Source: Asterias amurensis (lineage: Eukaryota > Echinodermata > Asteroidea > Forcipulatida > Asteriidae). From it: a stretch of DNA of 64,000 nt. Positions within the stretch are counted from its first letter, which is position 1; each line of letters begins with the position of its first letter. Where the stretch lies: positions 6,835,501-6,899,500 of the forward strand of contig NC_092660.1 in NCBI RefSeq assembly GCF_032118995.1, in the 5' to 3' direction. A program made the position numbers and the translations under genes. Below the pieces are notes generated by a model. That model made no database searches, had not been told where the DNA came from, and saw only the letters and a program-made list of their open reading frames with translations. Below are positions 20,955 through 33,000 of this stretch, in pieces.

Positions 20955-21528
20955 TCATGAGGATACAGGAAGATTGCCAAATGGTAAAAAGAAAGAAATG
21001 AAGTATGATATATCCATTAATCAACTGGCAAGCACACCTCACTGAACAGCGGCGTAACTAGACATTTTCATTTGGTGGGGCAAGTGGGGGCAATGATTAA
21101 ATTTGGGGGGGCCAAAGAAGTGCAAGATTATTATTAAATATGTTAACTGATATATAGTTGATACACACCCATGCAGTTCTAAAACAGTCTACATAGTCAG
21201 CAGGTAAAAAAATATTGCGAAAAACAACAAATTCTTAGAGAACTTGTCATTTTGTATTATAAGATAAAACTTTTTGACTGCATAAAAGGATTAAATTACC
21301 AACTGTGATCACCAATTATATACCAATTTAGAGTTGTACACAGCATTCTCAAATAGGCTCTGTGGGTGTGTAAATACCCAAAACATAATAATATTAGGCC
21401 AAGTAAAAATAGAAAAATAGAAATGTTTAGCGTCCCCGCCCGCTTCCTTTTTACAGGACACCTCCTTTTTTTTCTTAAGTTTTTTTTATGCACATTTTTT
21501 TTAATTTTTTTTTTTTAAAGTGGTTATT

Positions 21529-21902
21529 TTAAAGCCATTGGACCCTTTCAGTACAGACAAAAAAATAAAAGTTCACAGATTTACAAATAACTTACAGGGT
21601 TTACAGAAGGTAGTGGTGAAAGACTTCTCTTGAAATATTATTCGATGAAATGCTTTACTTTTTGAGAAAACAGTAAAACAATATCAATTCTCGTTAGCGA
21701 GAATTACGGATTTATTTTAAACACAGGTCATGACACGGCGAAACGCGCGGATACAAGGGTGGATTTTCCCGTTATTTTCTCCCGACTCCGATGACCGATT
21801 GAGCCTAAATTTTCACAGGTTTGTTATTTTATATAGAAGTTGTGATACACGGAGTGTGAGCCTTGAACAACACTGTTTACCGAAAGGGTCCAATGGCTTT
21901 AA
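21529..21902. repeat. MITE family D inside the hAT element
   Basis: TTAA plus AGCCATTGGACCCTTTC at the left and GGGTCCAATGGCTTTAA at the right. Its right half shares the words TTTTCACAGGTTTGTTATTT and GATACACGGAGTG with MITE A, so A and D are probably distant relatives. A fragment of D recurs at 23300-23373. Confidence 0.8.
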
Positions 21903-22233
21903 TAGATCTCAGCAAAAAAAAAAAAAAAAAAAAAAAATGAATGTCTTGTCTGAATGCCTTGACCAAACTGTTTCATTAATGTTTTGTGTATTTCAGCAGC
22001 AGAAAAAACGATTGATATTTGACATTCATGGTGGCCATCTTGAAATAAAAAATAAAAAAGCCCCTCCTTCCTTTTTTTTGAGAAACCCAGACACTAAACA
22101 TGCTTCTTTTTTTAACTCGGCCTTATTGTAATAAGTGTAAGCCATCAACAAAAACAACAAAATACAGGATTGAAATTGTGGGTGTTTAATAATCACATTT
22201 TAGTTATGAAACGGATATTTAAAATAAGCCTAC

Positions 22234-22298
22234 CTCTCAATTGCACCGCTTTCTTCAAAGGAGAAGAAATGGTCTAAGCAGTCTTTTTCGCTGGCCAT
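22234..22298 (-). pseudogene. Start-codon exon retained in the hAT element
   Basis: On the reverse strand an ATG opens 21 codons, MASEKDCLDHFFSFEESGAI then E, ending at a good splice donor AG|GTAGGC. A short N-terminal stretch with paired Phe is common in hAT transposase starts, so this may be the first exon of the lost transposase gene. I do not recognise the protein. It may instead be a captured host exon. Confidence 0.4.
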
Positions 22299-22818
22299 TT
22301 TGCTGTAGTAAATTTCTCTGTAGTGCATCTGACCATCCATGATCTGACTAAGTTGTGTTAACGGAGCTGTTGGTCTGCGTTCAGACTACCACGTATTTAA
22401 CAGAACTTTGTCACATCCTGCACTCTCTGTAACCGCAAAACCACAACAAACATTTACCGCCAATACGATCGCGCGCGCGTTTCCATGCATTTTTCATGTT
22501 ATAGTCCACATCAGGGCTTACTGATATGAATAAAAGTTTTCCTATTTACGGCAGCATTTTATGCAGCCTTAAACGATTTATATATTAGGCCTATAAGAAT
22601 TATACTTTTCTCTGATTTCATATGGGGGGGCAAGGGTTCTGAGTGGCGGGGGGGGGGGGGGGGGCGCCGGCCCCCCCCCTGCCCCCCCCCCCTGCCCCCC
22701 CCCCTCTGGTTACGCCACTGTCACTGAACCACAATTCCAGACCAGAGGACATGGATCTCGCTTCTATTGTTCTATTCTACATCCCGCACCGCAGCAATCA
22801 GGTCTATGTATCATCATT

Positions 22819-22880
22819 CTTTCAGTATACAGTGCTAACACACATCGGTGTATGGGTAAAAACCAAAATTAATATTCTTT
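22819..22880 (+). repeat. SINE family 1, 3' tail only
   Basis: The stretch from AGTATACAGTGCTAACACAC through TGTATGGGTAAAAACCAAAA is almost identical to 23081-23131 at the end of the full SINE downstream. It is a 5'-truncated copy. Confidence 0.7.
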
Positions 22881-22914
22881 ATCCCCATGCAAATTTAACA
22901 TCTATTATTATATC

Positions 22915-23155
22915 GTTGCGGTACCCGCTGCCAAAACATAGGATTCGAACTGCCTCTAGCTGCCGGGCAACCTCGGTAGTCTAGTTGGTAAGACACTGCT
23001 CTAGAATTGCAAGGGTCGTGGGTTCGAATCCCACCCTAGTAACATGCCTGTGATATTTTTTCACAGGACTCGGGAAAGTACCGAGTATACAGTGCTAACA
23101 CACATGGGTGTATGGGTAAAAACCAAAATTAACATCATTCTTTCCCTGCACAATT
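22915..23155 (+). repeat. tRNA-derived SINE (family 1), full copy
   Basis: A tRNA-like head at about 22968-23042 has an A box-like TAGTCTAGTTGG and an exact B box GGTTCGAATCC. It is followed by a non-tRNA body with GGGAAAGTACCGAGTATACAG and a tail GGTAAAAACCAAAATTAAC. Other copies are at 22819 and 32768. It is not a functional tRNA: the acceptor stem does not pair and no CCA-proximal end is defined. Confidence 0.75.
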
Positions 23156-23299
23156 AGGGACTGGAACTGCTTGCTTGAAGAGGGACCCTGCACTCGCAAA
23201 TAAAACCACACAATTTTTATCTAGGGACTGTTTACATCGCGCACAGAGAGGTAAAAGATTTGCCACGATTTTAGGGACACCTCGAAAACAGGACCTCCT

Positions 23300-23373
23300 A
23301 CGATATAAATTGTGATACACGAAGTGTGGGCCTTTGGACAATACTGTTTACCGAAAGTGTCCAATGGCTTTAA
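23300..23373 (+). repeat. MITE family D right-end fragment
   Basis: TGATACACGAAGTGTGGGCC, CACTGTTTACCGAAAGTGTCC-like words and CCAATGGCTTTAA match the right end of the MITE at 21529. The left end is missing. Confidence 0.7.
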
Positions 23374-23979
23374 GAATGGTCATAATGATAGAACTAGAAA
23401 GCTTCCTAAATTTAAAATGTTACTTGCTGAGTTGCTAAAGTTTATGAGAAATTAATAAAACTTTTTTAAGATTTTCATTTAGCATGTAGAGTGGATAGTT
23501 CCAATTTAACTACAAATAAGGCTGAAACTTCAACAGGTTAGATTATAATATGCAGTCCATGTGCGACTTCCAGCTAAGCTGACGCGCTGAGTTTCTTTGC
23601 AAGAAGAACCGTTTGTCTTTAGAGAATTCACTTTAAAAAATGCGAGTGTTCAGTAGCGCGTCAGTACTAAAACTGTTCTTTTTGTTGGGAAATATTTGAA
23701 CAACAAGAGGCTTTAAAATTAAGAAGGATTATCTTGAGATTTTTTTTTTAAATGAAGAGTTTTGTAAAACTGCATGTGAATTTTAAAGAAAAACCTTTGC
23801 AAAGTTCCAAGGGCACCAGGGGAGAATGGAGGCAAACGCCTTCGTTCTGTGAAGTATCAGGCCCATGCCAATGCATAAGGTCTATTGGAAACTTTATGTG
23901 CGCATGCATTGATTGATGACGAGTTTTTGATTGTGCTTTATATATTCCACAGATTTTGAAGGCTTATCACTAGTCCATC

Positions 23980-24052
23980 ATGATGTACTGTCAGCATTTC
24001 ATGTCCATATTACTGTCCGTCTTCATTCTCTCTACTTGTTGTCATTGTAAAG
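23980..24052 (+). CDS. NAGLU: NAGLU exon 1: signal peptide
   Basis: Two adjacent ATGs at 23980 and 23983 start a hydrophobic segment ([18 protein letters not shown]) typical of a signal peptide, as required for entry to the lysosomal route. I chose the first ATG; use of the second would only remove one Met. The exon ends at AAAG|GTAACT in phase 1. Confidence 0.85.
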
Positions 24053-27000
24053 GTAACTTGCCTTTTTCTACTTGTCAGACCCTTTAAAGTTTAATATTGT
24101 ACACTGAGTTTTTCATATGATACTACTCAAAAGCCCTTTTGAGATATGGCGGACACAATTCTACAAATTTGTCTGTATACATCTACACCCATAAAACCAA
24201 ACAGTTCACATCTATCACGTCCGCCATATCTAAAAAAGGCCAATAGATTTACACAGCACACACATTTACAAGCTTGTATACGCCTGCAACTGTGGACCTC
24301 TTATTGTCCCTCTTTTGTTTAGACTGTAACTTTGTTTGCAACAGCTACCATTTGTTTTGTACACGTTTTCCAACTGTGGATGGACTCTATTGTCCTCTTT
24401 TGTTATATATAGTTCCCCAGTTTGAATGTGTATACGTTTCTAGTACACGCATACACATTTAATTTTTGGCACAGTTAAGCCACCACCATACACAAATGTG
24501 TTGCAAATTTTAGAGTTCCATCACTAGGCACAGGTCAAAGTTTCCTTTTAGATGGAAAACTTGCAAAGCCTGCATTTATAACAAGCAAATGTCATAAATG
24601 GGTCTGTCCACACTAATGGGACCATTTGATGTGACTTTTTTTTTATAAATGGGTGACAAAAATAAACAAGAAGAGTTTTGTCAAGCTTGTTTCCCATGCA
24701 CATTCCAAATCACTTCAAGGTTTTTGTTTGCAAAGAGCAAGACACATTTATCTGTATTTTAGCAATAACTGGGGATCATCTTCAAGATGATTATGTTTGT
24801 AACAGGGGAATGTTGGACAGACATTTCGTACATAAATGGTGAGAAAGGCATAATAATATAAACAGATTGCCAAAAATGTTGTCCCCGACAATGCTGTCCC
24901 TGCAAAGAATGTTTCCAGGCAAAACCAAGACATCTGCGTGGGTACTCAAGAAACTACAGGGAATTATCTTGAAGATATTAGGTTTGTAACATGGACAGAT
25001 ATTTGTCACAATATGTCTGTCCATGTTAAAAACAAACATTCATACCAGCTGAAAAACCTCAAGGTACTCTTGGTTTATACAGATAACCATAAAAATAGGG
25101 GCAATGGGTCTAACTTAATTAACCTTTGAGTAAAGCGATTAATTAATTATTTGTGTCATCCATTTCTAGTCAATTCCAATACAAAATGTCTGTCCTCGTT
25201 ACAAACAATGTGTCTTAAAGAAAACTGCGTAACTTCTTAAATAATAAGACATTTGTTATACTGTTTGGTAAGCACACTCACTATCAGCAGAGAATTGTAC
25301 AAAACAAAATACAGGGGAAAATGTTGTATTTTGTGTACCCTCCCAGTCACAGTCCCAAAAGTTATCTTTTGGAACCAAAAAGACCCATTAGTGTGGACAG
25401 ACAGACCCAAATGGTATTGACTCTTCAGCAAACAGACATTTCATAACTTAAAGTTTTGCCAAGAATATGATTATAGATTGGTAAATGGTGGAGTGTTGTT
25501 GTTTTTGTTCAGAGTTTCACGCTTTAGCACGTATCAAGACAAAAACATCAAGTCAAGATCAAGCTGTTGCCGTTACTGCATTGATCAAGAGACTCATACC
25601 AAATCGAGCCAATGAATTCAAGATTCTAGTCAACCCATCCTTAGGACCACCAAACCTTGATACATTTCAGGTAAGAATAAGCAACCTATTCCCCCTTTCC
25701 TCCCCCCTCCCCTCAATACTCCACAAGGCTAACCATAACCCACAAACATGTAAAGGCACTGGACACTATTGGTAATTACTCAAAATAATTATTAACTTAA
25801 AAACTAGTTGGTAACAAGCAATGGAGAGCAGTTGATAGTATAAAACATTGTTAGAAATGTCTCCCTTTGAAGTAACACAGCTTTTGAAAAAGAAGTAACT
25901 TTTCACATAAATATTTGAGTTACAGCTGAGGTTTTAAATAAGCCTTTTTGAGGTATGACGGACGTGATAGGAGTGTACTGTTTGGTTCAGGTGTATACAC
26001 ACAAATTTACACAAAACTTTTAGTGTTGTAGCATTGTGTCCACCAAAAAGGCTTATTCAAGGCATCTGAGAGCACACAACTTGTGTGACAAGAGCGTTTT
26101 TACTTCCATTATTCTCTCGCAAGTTCGACGATCAATTGAGTTCAATTTCTTTTACAGGTTTATTATTTTATGCAAAATGTTGAGATACACCAAGTGAGAA
26201 GACCTGTCTTTGACAATAAACAAAGTTGTCCATTGTCTTAAGTTGCATTTTGATTGGGCGTTAAAAAGGAAGGGATCATGCATTCTTGAAAACAGACTAT
26301 AGTTTTGATACTTTCTGAACTTAAGACTACTTGATGCTGTTACAATAAACATTTAGCTCCTTGAAATTGATTCAAATAAAGGTGCAGTGGTCTTCCTTTT
26401 TACCGACGTTGCGTTTGTGCACAATCGACTCTGGTTTTTATGTATAACTCTACACCATCTGCCCATTCTGTCGTTTTGCTTTTAGATTGTGACACAAGAG
26501 GGCTTCGTCAACATCACCGGTACCACAGGCATTGCAGCGGCATGGGGGTTTTATCACTACTTGAAGAATTACTGTGGATGCCACATCTCCTGGGCAGGGG
26601 ATCAAGTAAAGGTGCCATCACCGCTACCTAAAGTCCAACCAGCAGTAAAGATAACCAGTCCAAACAGGTTTACATTCTTTCATTTGTCACTTTGTCACTA
26701 CTGGGACAATAGACCTTTTCTCAAATACCCATTGCTAAATTATAGTATAAAGTATCTTGCTCAAGGACACAAGTGTCAAGACCAGGACCCGCACCCACAC
26801 TCTGATGACTTAACCAATAGAACTTGAGTTTGATACCGTTCGGCCATGACACCCTACTTTTAATGAATGTACGCTCTTATTGCATAGGTTCCGGTACTAC
26901 CAGAATGTCTGTACGGTCAGCTACTCCTTTGCCTTCTGGAATTGGACTCGTTGGGAGCTTGAGATAGACTGGATGGCAATGAATGGAATCAACCTACCTC

Positions 27001-30000
27001 TTGCCTTCACTGCCCAGGAGGCGATCTGGCAGAAGGTCTATCTCAAGATGGGATTCACCCAAGAAGAACTGGACACACACTTTGGCGGACCTGCTTTCCT
27101 TGCATGGTAAAATATTTTCTTCAGGGATGTGAAAAACAAAACATGTATACATATGTATTTTTTTTTAAGACCAATTTCTAAAAGAAATGATGTTATAACC
27201 ATATAATTATGCCTCAGATTGCGGAGTAGCCCTTTTAACCCTTTAGTCCCTGCACCGCCCGAGTTTGCTGAAAACCAATTTCTCAAGATTCTTGCAGTAA
27301 ATTACTGGAATCGTAGTTCGCATTTTAAAAGATAGCCATGGGTTAATATGTATGCACAATTTTTTACAACCCGGTTGGTTGGTTGCGTCCAAGTTGTAAT
27401 ATTTCTATAAAAGTACAAGTTCCCATGGGAACAATAAATGCATCTCGTTAAATGGCTCAGTAATTTTTATGGCGAATATTTTTGTGCACGGATGAAATGG
27501 ACACAATAGCTTTTCAATGCTTTTATCTTGCTCAATGCTCATACTGATTAAATGCGAAGGCGTTAATTTTCGACAATACCATCATAAATGATGAACAGCT
27601 CCTGCTTACTAATGAGCGGGGTTTTTTTCGTAAGAGCTAAATTATTTCATCATCATTAGCTTCGAGAAGTCAACTGTGAAGGGAGAATTAATAACGATCT
27701 AACTAGATATATTAACAAATGCGTAGACCTACTAATGACTATCGAGTTTTCTTTTGATGTTCCTTTTTTTCTACAAACACAAGCTAGCGAGGTTTCCTCG
27801 TACCGCATAGATGCGGCTGGGCGGTACAGTGGCTAAATGGTTAAAGCCAAAGATAAATGTTAATAATTGGGCTTCGTGCTCAGTATTCAGGCTCGCATGC
27901 TTTCGAGCTTTGCACTCAAAGTTATTTTATTTTTTTCATCAGCCTATTACATTCCTGTTTCTGACTCTCTCTCTTTCTCTCTTTTCATGTATTTCTACAT
28001 CACTGCTTATGCTACATTGAGTTACCTGTTCATGTTTGTTGTGTTGTCATTTAGCCTTCGAGAAAGACTCTGCTAGGGTCTAAATGTCAGGCCATTAACT
28101 ATTTTTTACTTTAAATACATTAAACAATGAGGAAGGATCCCAGTAAATCATTCAAGGGAGTCAGGGTTGTAGACCGTTCTACTCACTCTGTGTAGATGGC
28201 AAGAGGGGCCAGACTATTTTATTCCTTTCAGCCTCACTTTGGTTACATTAACATGAACATTGATCAATCCATGTTGATCCTTCAGGGCACGCATGGGGAA
28301 CATGAAAGGCTGGGGTGGTCCCCTGACTCCCTCGTGGCATGCCAATCAGCTCCAGCTTCAACATCAGATCTTAACAAGGATGAGGGAACTTGGAATGACA
28401 CCTGTCTTGCCGGCTTTTGGAGGACACGTTCCTGATGCTATAACAAGGTCTGTATGTTAGTCCGTTTTACCACGTTCACCCAGCATTCTGAATAAGACAT
28501 TGGTGTTGCTTATTATAGGCATCGACCCAGCTACGCTTATTTTGAAGTTCAAAAGAAGTGTTAAGAGTGAATGTAGCTTCCCGACCTAGGAGATCCAGCT
28601 CCAACCAAACCAGGCCCATGGAGATTCTGCCAAGTTTAGCTCACATTTGGCACACAATTGGCCCACTGTCGGCCCCTGTTCTATAGTAGTAGAAGCAGCG
28701 TCTATGGGTTTTAGCTATATTCCTTCATAATTGTATTTTCAGTGCAAACGGGTCACAAATAGCCTTCACAAAACATGTGACGGTAAAACTGTAATTATTT
28801 TGGTATCAGTAACAAGAATGGAAATAAGAATGATTAAGAAAACAAACTTATTGGTGTGACAAAATCAAAGTTGTTTCCATTGTACATTTGTGGAATTGTT
28901 CCTACTTATAATCTTTCTTGCTACATGTTTCCAATGCAGGCTGTTCCCCAATGCCAAAGTAACCACCATGACCAAGTGGGGGCATTTTGTTAGCGAGGAT
29001 CCAGAGTACTGTTGGTAAGTTCTCAATTATTTAGAAAAGGCCTGGACGACTAGTGAAATTTGATACCTCAAATAGTAGGGACTTTGACATTAGTTGTGGT
29101 ATTTTTATTTCCCAAGACAAATTGCGTCACGTTTGCTGCAGGTGCAATAAAGTACTGTTTACGCTGAAAGGATTGAAGGATTGTGTCACTGATGTCTTAT
29201 TATGTTTGTTCGTAGGTAAATAATGTTGTCATGAATATTTGTGAGGGACACAATTGGTTCATCAAACAGGTAGTCGCGACTATTTTTATAGTAGTCGTGG
29301 CGGCACGATTAACTGAGTAGTTGAAAAAAGGTAGTCACGACTCGACTAAGGAATCAAAAGTCATGACTACGACACTAGTCAAACAGGTAGCCCAGGCTTA
29401 GTTAAGATGCTTGTCTTGAGCAGAATCCATGTTTGATTTGACTGTAGATTCTTACTCTGACAGCCATTTACTCTCCATGATGTGTCTGGGCTGGAAATTT
29501 CACGAAACAACTGGCCAGTGAGTTCTACAGGGCTCTGGACACTATTGATAACTACTCAAAATAAGACTAAGCACAGAAACTTACTTGGTAACAAGCTATG
29601 GAGAGCTGTTGTTAGTATAAAACCTTGTGAGAAACGGCTCCCTTTGAAGTTACTCAGAGATAATTTCTCACTCAAATATTAAAAGACTTTAGGACTAAGG
29701 CCTTTTATTAAAGTACACAAATATGTGCAACAAGAGTGTTTTTCTTTCTTTTTTCTATTGCAACTTCAATGACCAGTTGAGTCCAAATTTCCACAGATTT
29801 GTTATTTTATGCATATGTTGGGATACACCAAGCGAGAATTGTCTTGTGACTTTAAAGCCTTGGGCCAGTAATCTCAAAACCTAATCATTTGGAATACCAT
29901 TCTGTATTTATTTGTGTGGTAAATAGTCAGTATATTATTGGAAAGTTAATATTTTGCTTGTGTATTTTTTCCTGACAGTGTCAAATTTTTGGACCCTTCA

Positions 30001-33000
30001 GAGCCTTTGTACCAGAAGATTGGGAGAGCATTTATTAAAGAGGTGAGTTGCCATGGAAACATTTTTTCATACTGACTCGGAAATAACAGATACTACATTG
30101 TACAAAAGCAACTAATAAATCAATGCACCCAAATCACAGTACATTAGTCAAAATGTAGGAAAAAGTCAAGCAATCAACGTTACTTTTGTTCTATACCCTA
30201 TTGGACAGACAAAACAGACGCACACGTATACACAAGCTGACAGCTGAGACAAAAAAACATAACCGATTATAAAGAACAGCATTAGATTATGATGCCATTC
30301 AGATATGTATCTAACAAGTAATGTTTAAGTTTTCTTGAAAATGTACTGATTGTAGCAAGTTGCTTTAAATTTATGGGAAGACTATTTCAATAAACTCCTT
30401 CGTTGCACAACACTATTTTTTATGAATGGAAGTTCTGTTGTAGTTGACATACAAATCTGCCATAAGAATGTATCAATTACATGTAGGAAATGAAAAATGA
30501 ACTAGTATAGATCAAGGCATTGAATTATCAGGAGGGATGTGAAAACTTAATTGTTTTGTTAAACTAGAATTCTATCTTGCAACCATTCACTTATCCTGTT
30601 GGCGACTTGGGTAATTTGACATCCAGCCAGCTGTAGTTATAGAACTATTTATTTTGAGCTTTTAATTTGTGTTGTCTCTTTTTCTAATTGTCTTGGTTGT
30701 TCTCTGAATTTTTAAAATTGTTAATGTATACTTTTATTGCTACTTCATAGATTTGATAACAATGCTCTTTGACATAATGTGTAATTAGATTTTTAATTAT
30801 TTTCATGACATTGTTTTACTCATTTCTAAAAAAACTACAGCACCTCAGCAAGTAATATTTTCAGGGAAGCTTTCTACTACCATTATCTTTAAACTGTGTA
30901 AGTTTAATGTAAATCTGTGGACATTGTGTTTTTATCCAACAAAAAGTACATAGACCCTTTAGTGCAACCGTTTTCATAAGGTTGCCATTAAAACTTGTAT
31001 TCCTCTATTCTATACAAGGGGTGAGTTAGGGTCATCCAAATCAGAATGAATGGACAAATTTCAGGGTTGCAATGTTTAGTTTGTTCTTCCCTTTTTGTGT
31101 CTTTAAGATGATATCAGAATACAACGGTACTGATCATGTCTACAACACTGACCTGTTTAATGAGATGGCTCCCTTATCAGAGTGAGTAATGAGTAATGGG
31201 TAGTGAGCAGTGAGTAATGAGTAGTGAGGAACAATTTAGGATTTTTAAAACAAAAGTTATTTTTTGTGACTTCTTTTACTCATTTCTCAAAAACTGCAGC
31301 ACCTCAGCAAGTAGTATTTTAAGAGAAGCTTTCCACCATATTTATCTACCATCTTTATCAATGCGTGTAAGTTTATTGTAAATCTGTGGACATTGTGTTT
31401 TATGTGCTACAAAAAGTACCCAAATCCTTTAATAAGCAGCACAAAAAATGCTTGATTTAGTTTAGTTTCCTTTCTCGTTTCTTCCATCCAGTGATCTGCA
31501 GTATTTAGCGAATTCCAGTAGAAACGTGTACAAGACGATAACATCAGCAGACCCCAGTGGGATTTGGTTGATGCAGGGCTGGTTGTTTAACAACGCAAGT
31601 TATTGGTACAAAGAACGCATCAAGGCTTTCTTACTAGGTGTACCACTGGCAAGTTATTTCTTGTTGTCCTCATTAGTATTGCTGTCAAATTTCATCTTGT
31701 AAAGTTTACAAAATACCAATTTGTGACATCAGTCTAAAAAGGTTATAGATGCAATTATTCCTTATGGATAAAACCTACAATTATTATTCGTTTACATTTG
31801 GTTCCATTGTGTGATCAGCACTGTCCCTCAATAATTTCTCCGAGTCATGTGAATAAATCCATTGTCGTTAGATGTTGATGTCTTGCTGAAACAGTGCAGG
31901 GGGCTACTGTCTGCCTATGTTTGGAGTCAATTTGCATGTGAAGATGTAGTGTACAAACAATATTCATCAGTTATTAAAAAGCATGGCAGTTCTTTTTAGA
32001 ACTAAGAAGTCTTCTGAAATCCAAAAATCTACTCTGCGGTAGTAGAATATAAAGCAAGACAGTTCTCCAAAGAACACAATCTACCTGGCAAGTAGATGAA
32101 CGCATGGTGTTACCGCAAATCAAATTATTATAGCATTTATCATGTGATGACGCCCAATGAAGGGGTCAAAACACCATGTTTAAGGAAGTTGTTTTTATTT
32201 GCAGGGTCAAATGATAGTATTGGATTTAGCGGCAGACACTGGGCCTGCTTACGACAGAACCAATTCCTTCTATGGTCAGCCTTTTATCTGGTGTATGCTT
32301 CACAACTTTGGTGGTAACCATGGATTGTATGGTAGACTGGACTTTGTCAATAAGGTACGACGTAACATTTCTGTCATTCATCACCATATCGTTTGTTATC
32401 GGCCCAGTACTTTTCCTATGTTTTTGTTGTTTTTATTTAAATCCAGCTTTGATCTGTATGGATTTTGTAATGATGGTTTTTCTATCAACAATGTGTATCT
32501 TTGGTTATGTTAATTTTTTAGTCACAATGGTGTATTGTGCTGGCTGATTGTTTGGTGTTTTTATTGTTTATGATTCTTGCTTATTACCAATTTTGTGTTT
32601 AACCTCTAAGATACTTTTAAAGAAATTTTATATTTTGAACCAGTGCAATTCAACCTATAGGTTGCCATACTGTACATTTATTTTATGTTTCTTTTTAATG
32701 AAATAAACCAATAATTAGGCCTAAAAAACGTAAATATATCAAACCTGTATACCTAATTGAAGTGCCTCTAGCCAACGGGATAGCTCGGTGGTCTATGTAA
32801 GCATCTGCTCTAGCAATGCAAAGGTCATAGGTTTGAATCCCACCCAAGTGATTTACCTGCTCGGGGGAAAGTACAGAGTATACAGGGCTTAATACACATT
32901 AGATGTAAGAGTAAAAACAGCCCTTTTAGAAGCAGCTTGAAGAAATTGGGCACAGCCTTTCATACCTTTCATCTAAATACTAGAGCTGCTTAAGCACAAA

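Larger units (their letters stand above)
21048..22720. mobile_element. Non-autonomous hAT element with 8-bp duplication
   Basis: Ends CAGCGGCGTAACTAGA and TCTGGTTACGCCACTG are classic hAT-type inverted repeats. TCACTGAA flanks both sides exactly (21040-21047 and 22721-22728). The element is 1,673 bp, has G/C homopolymer-rich ends, contains a nested MITE D at 21529-21902, and keeps a start-codon exon on the - strand at 22234-22298. It lacks a full transposase. Confidence 0.9.

Noticed and set aside
22643..22984. Proline-rich coding frame
   Set aside because: The start is G/C homopolymer at the hAT end, and the rest crosses the target duplication and a SINE.
22968..23042. Functional tRNA gene
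   Set aside because: It has A- and B-box-like words, but the acceptor stem does not pair and a SINE body and tail follow; related copies exist in the window.
31637..31642. GT donor for NAGLU exon 9 at CTAG|GTGTAC
   Set aside because: Joining to exon 10 would shift the frame and lose the conserved VLDL block; the GC donor keeps both.
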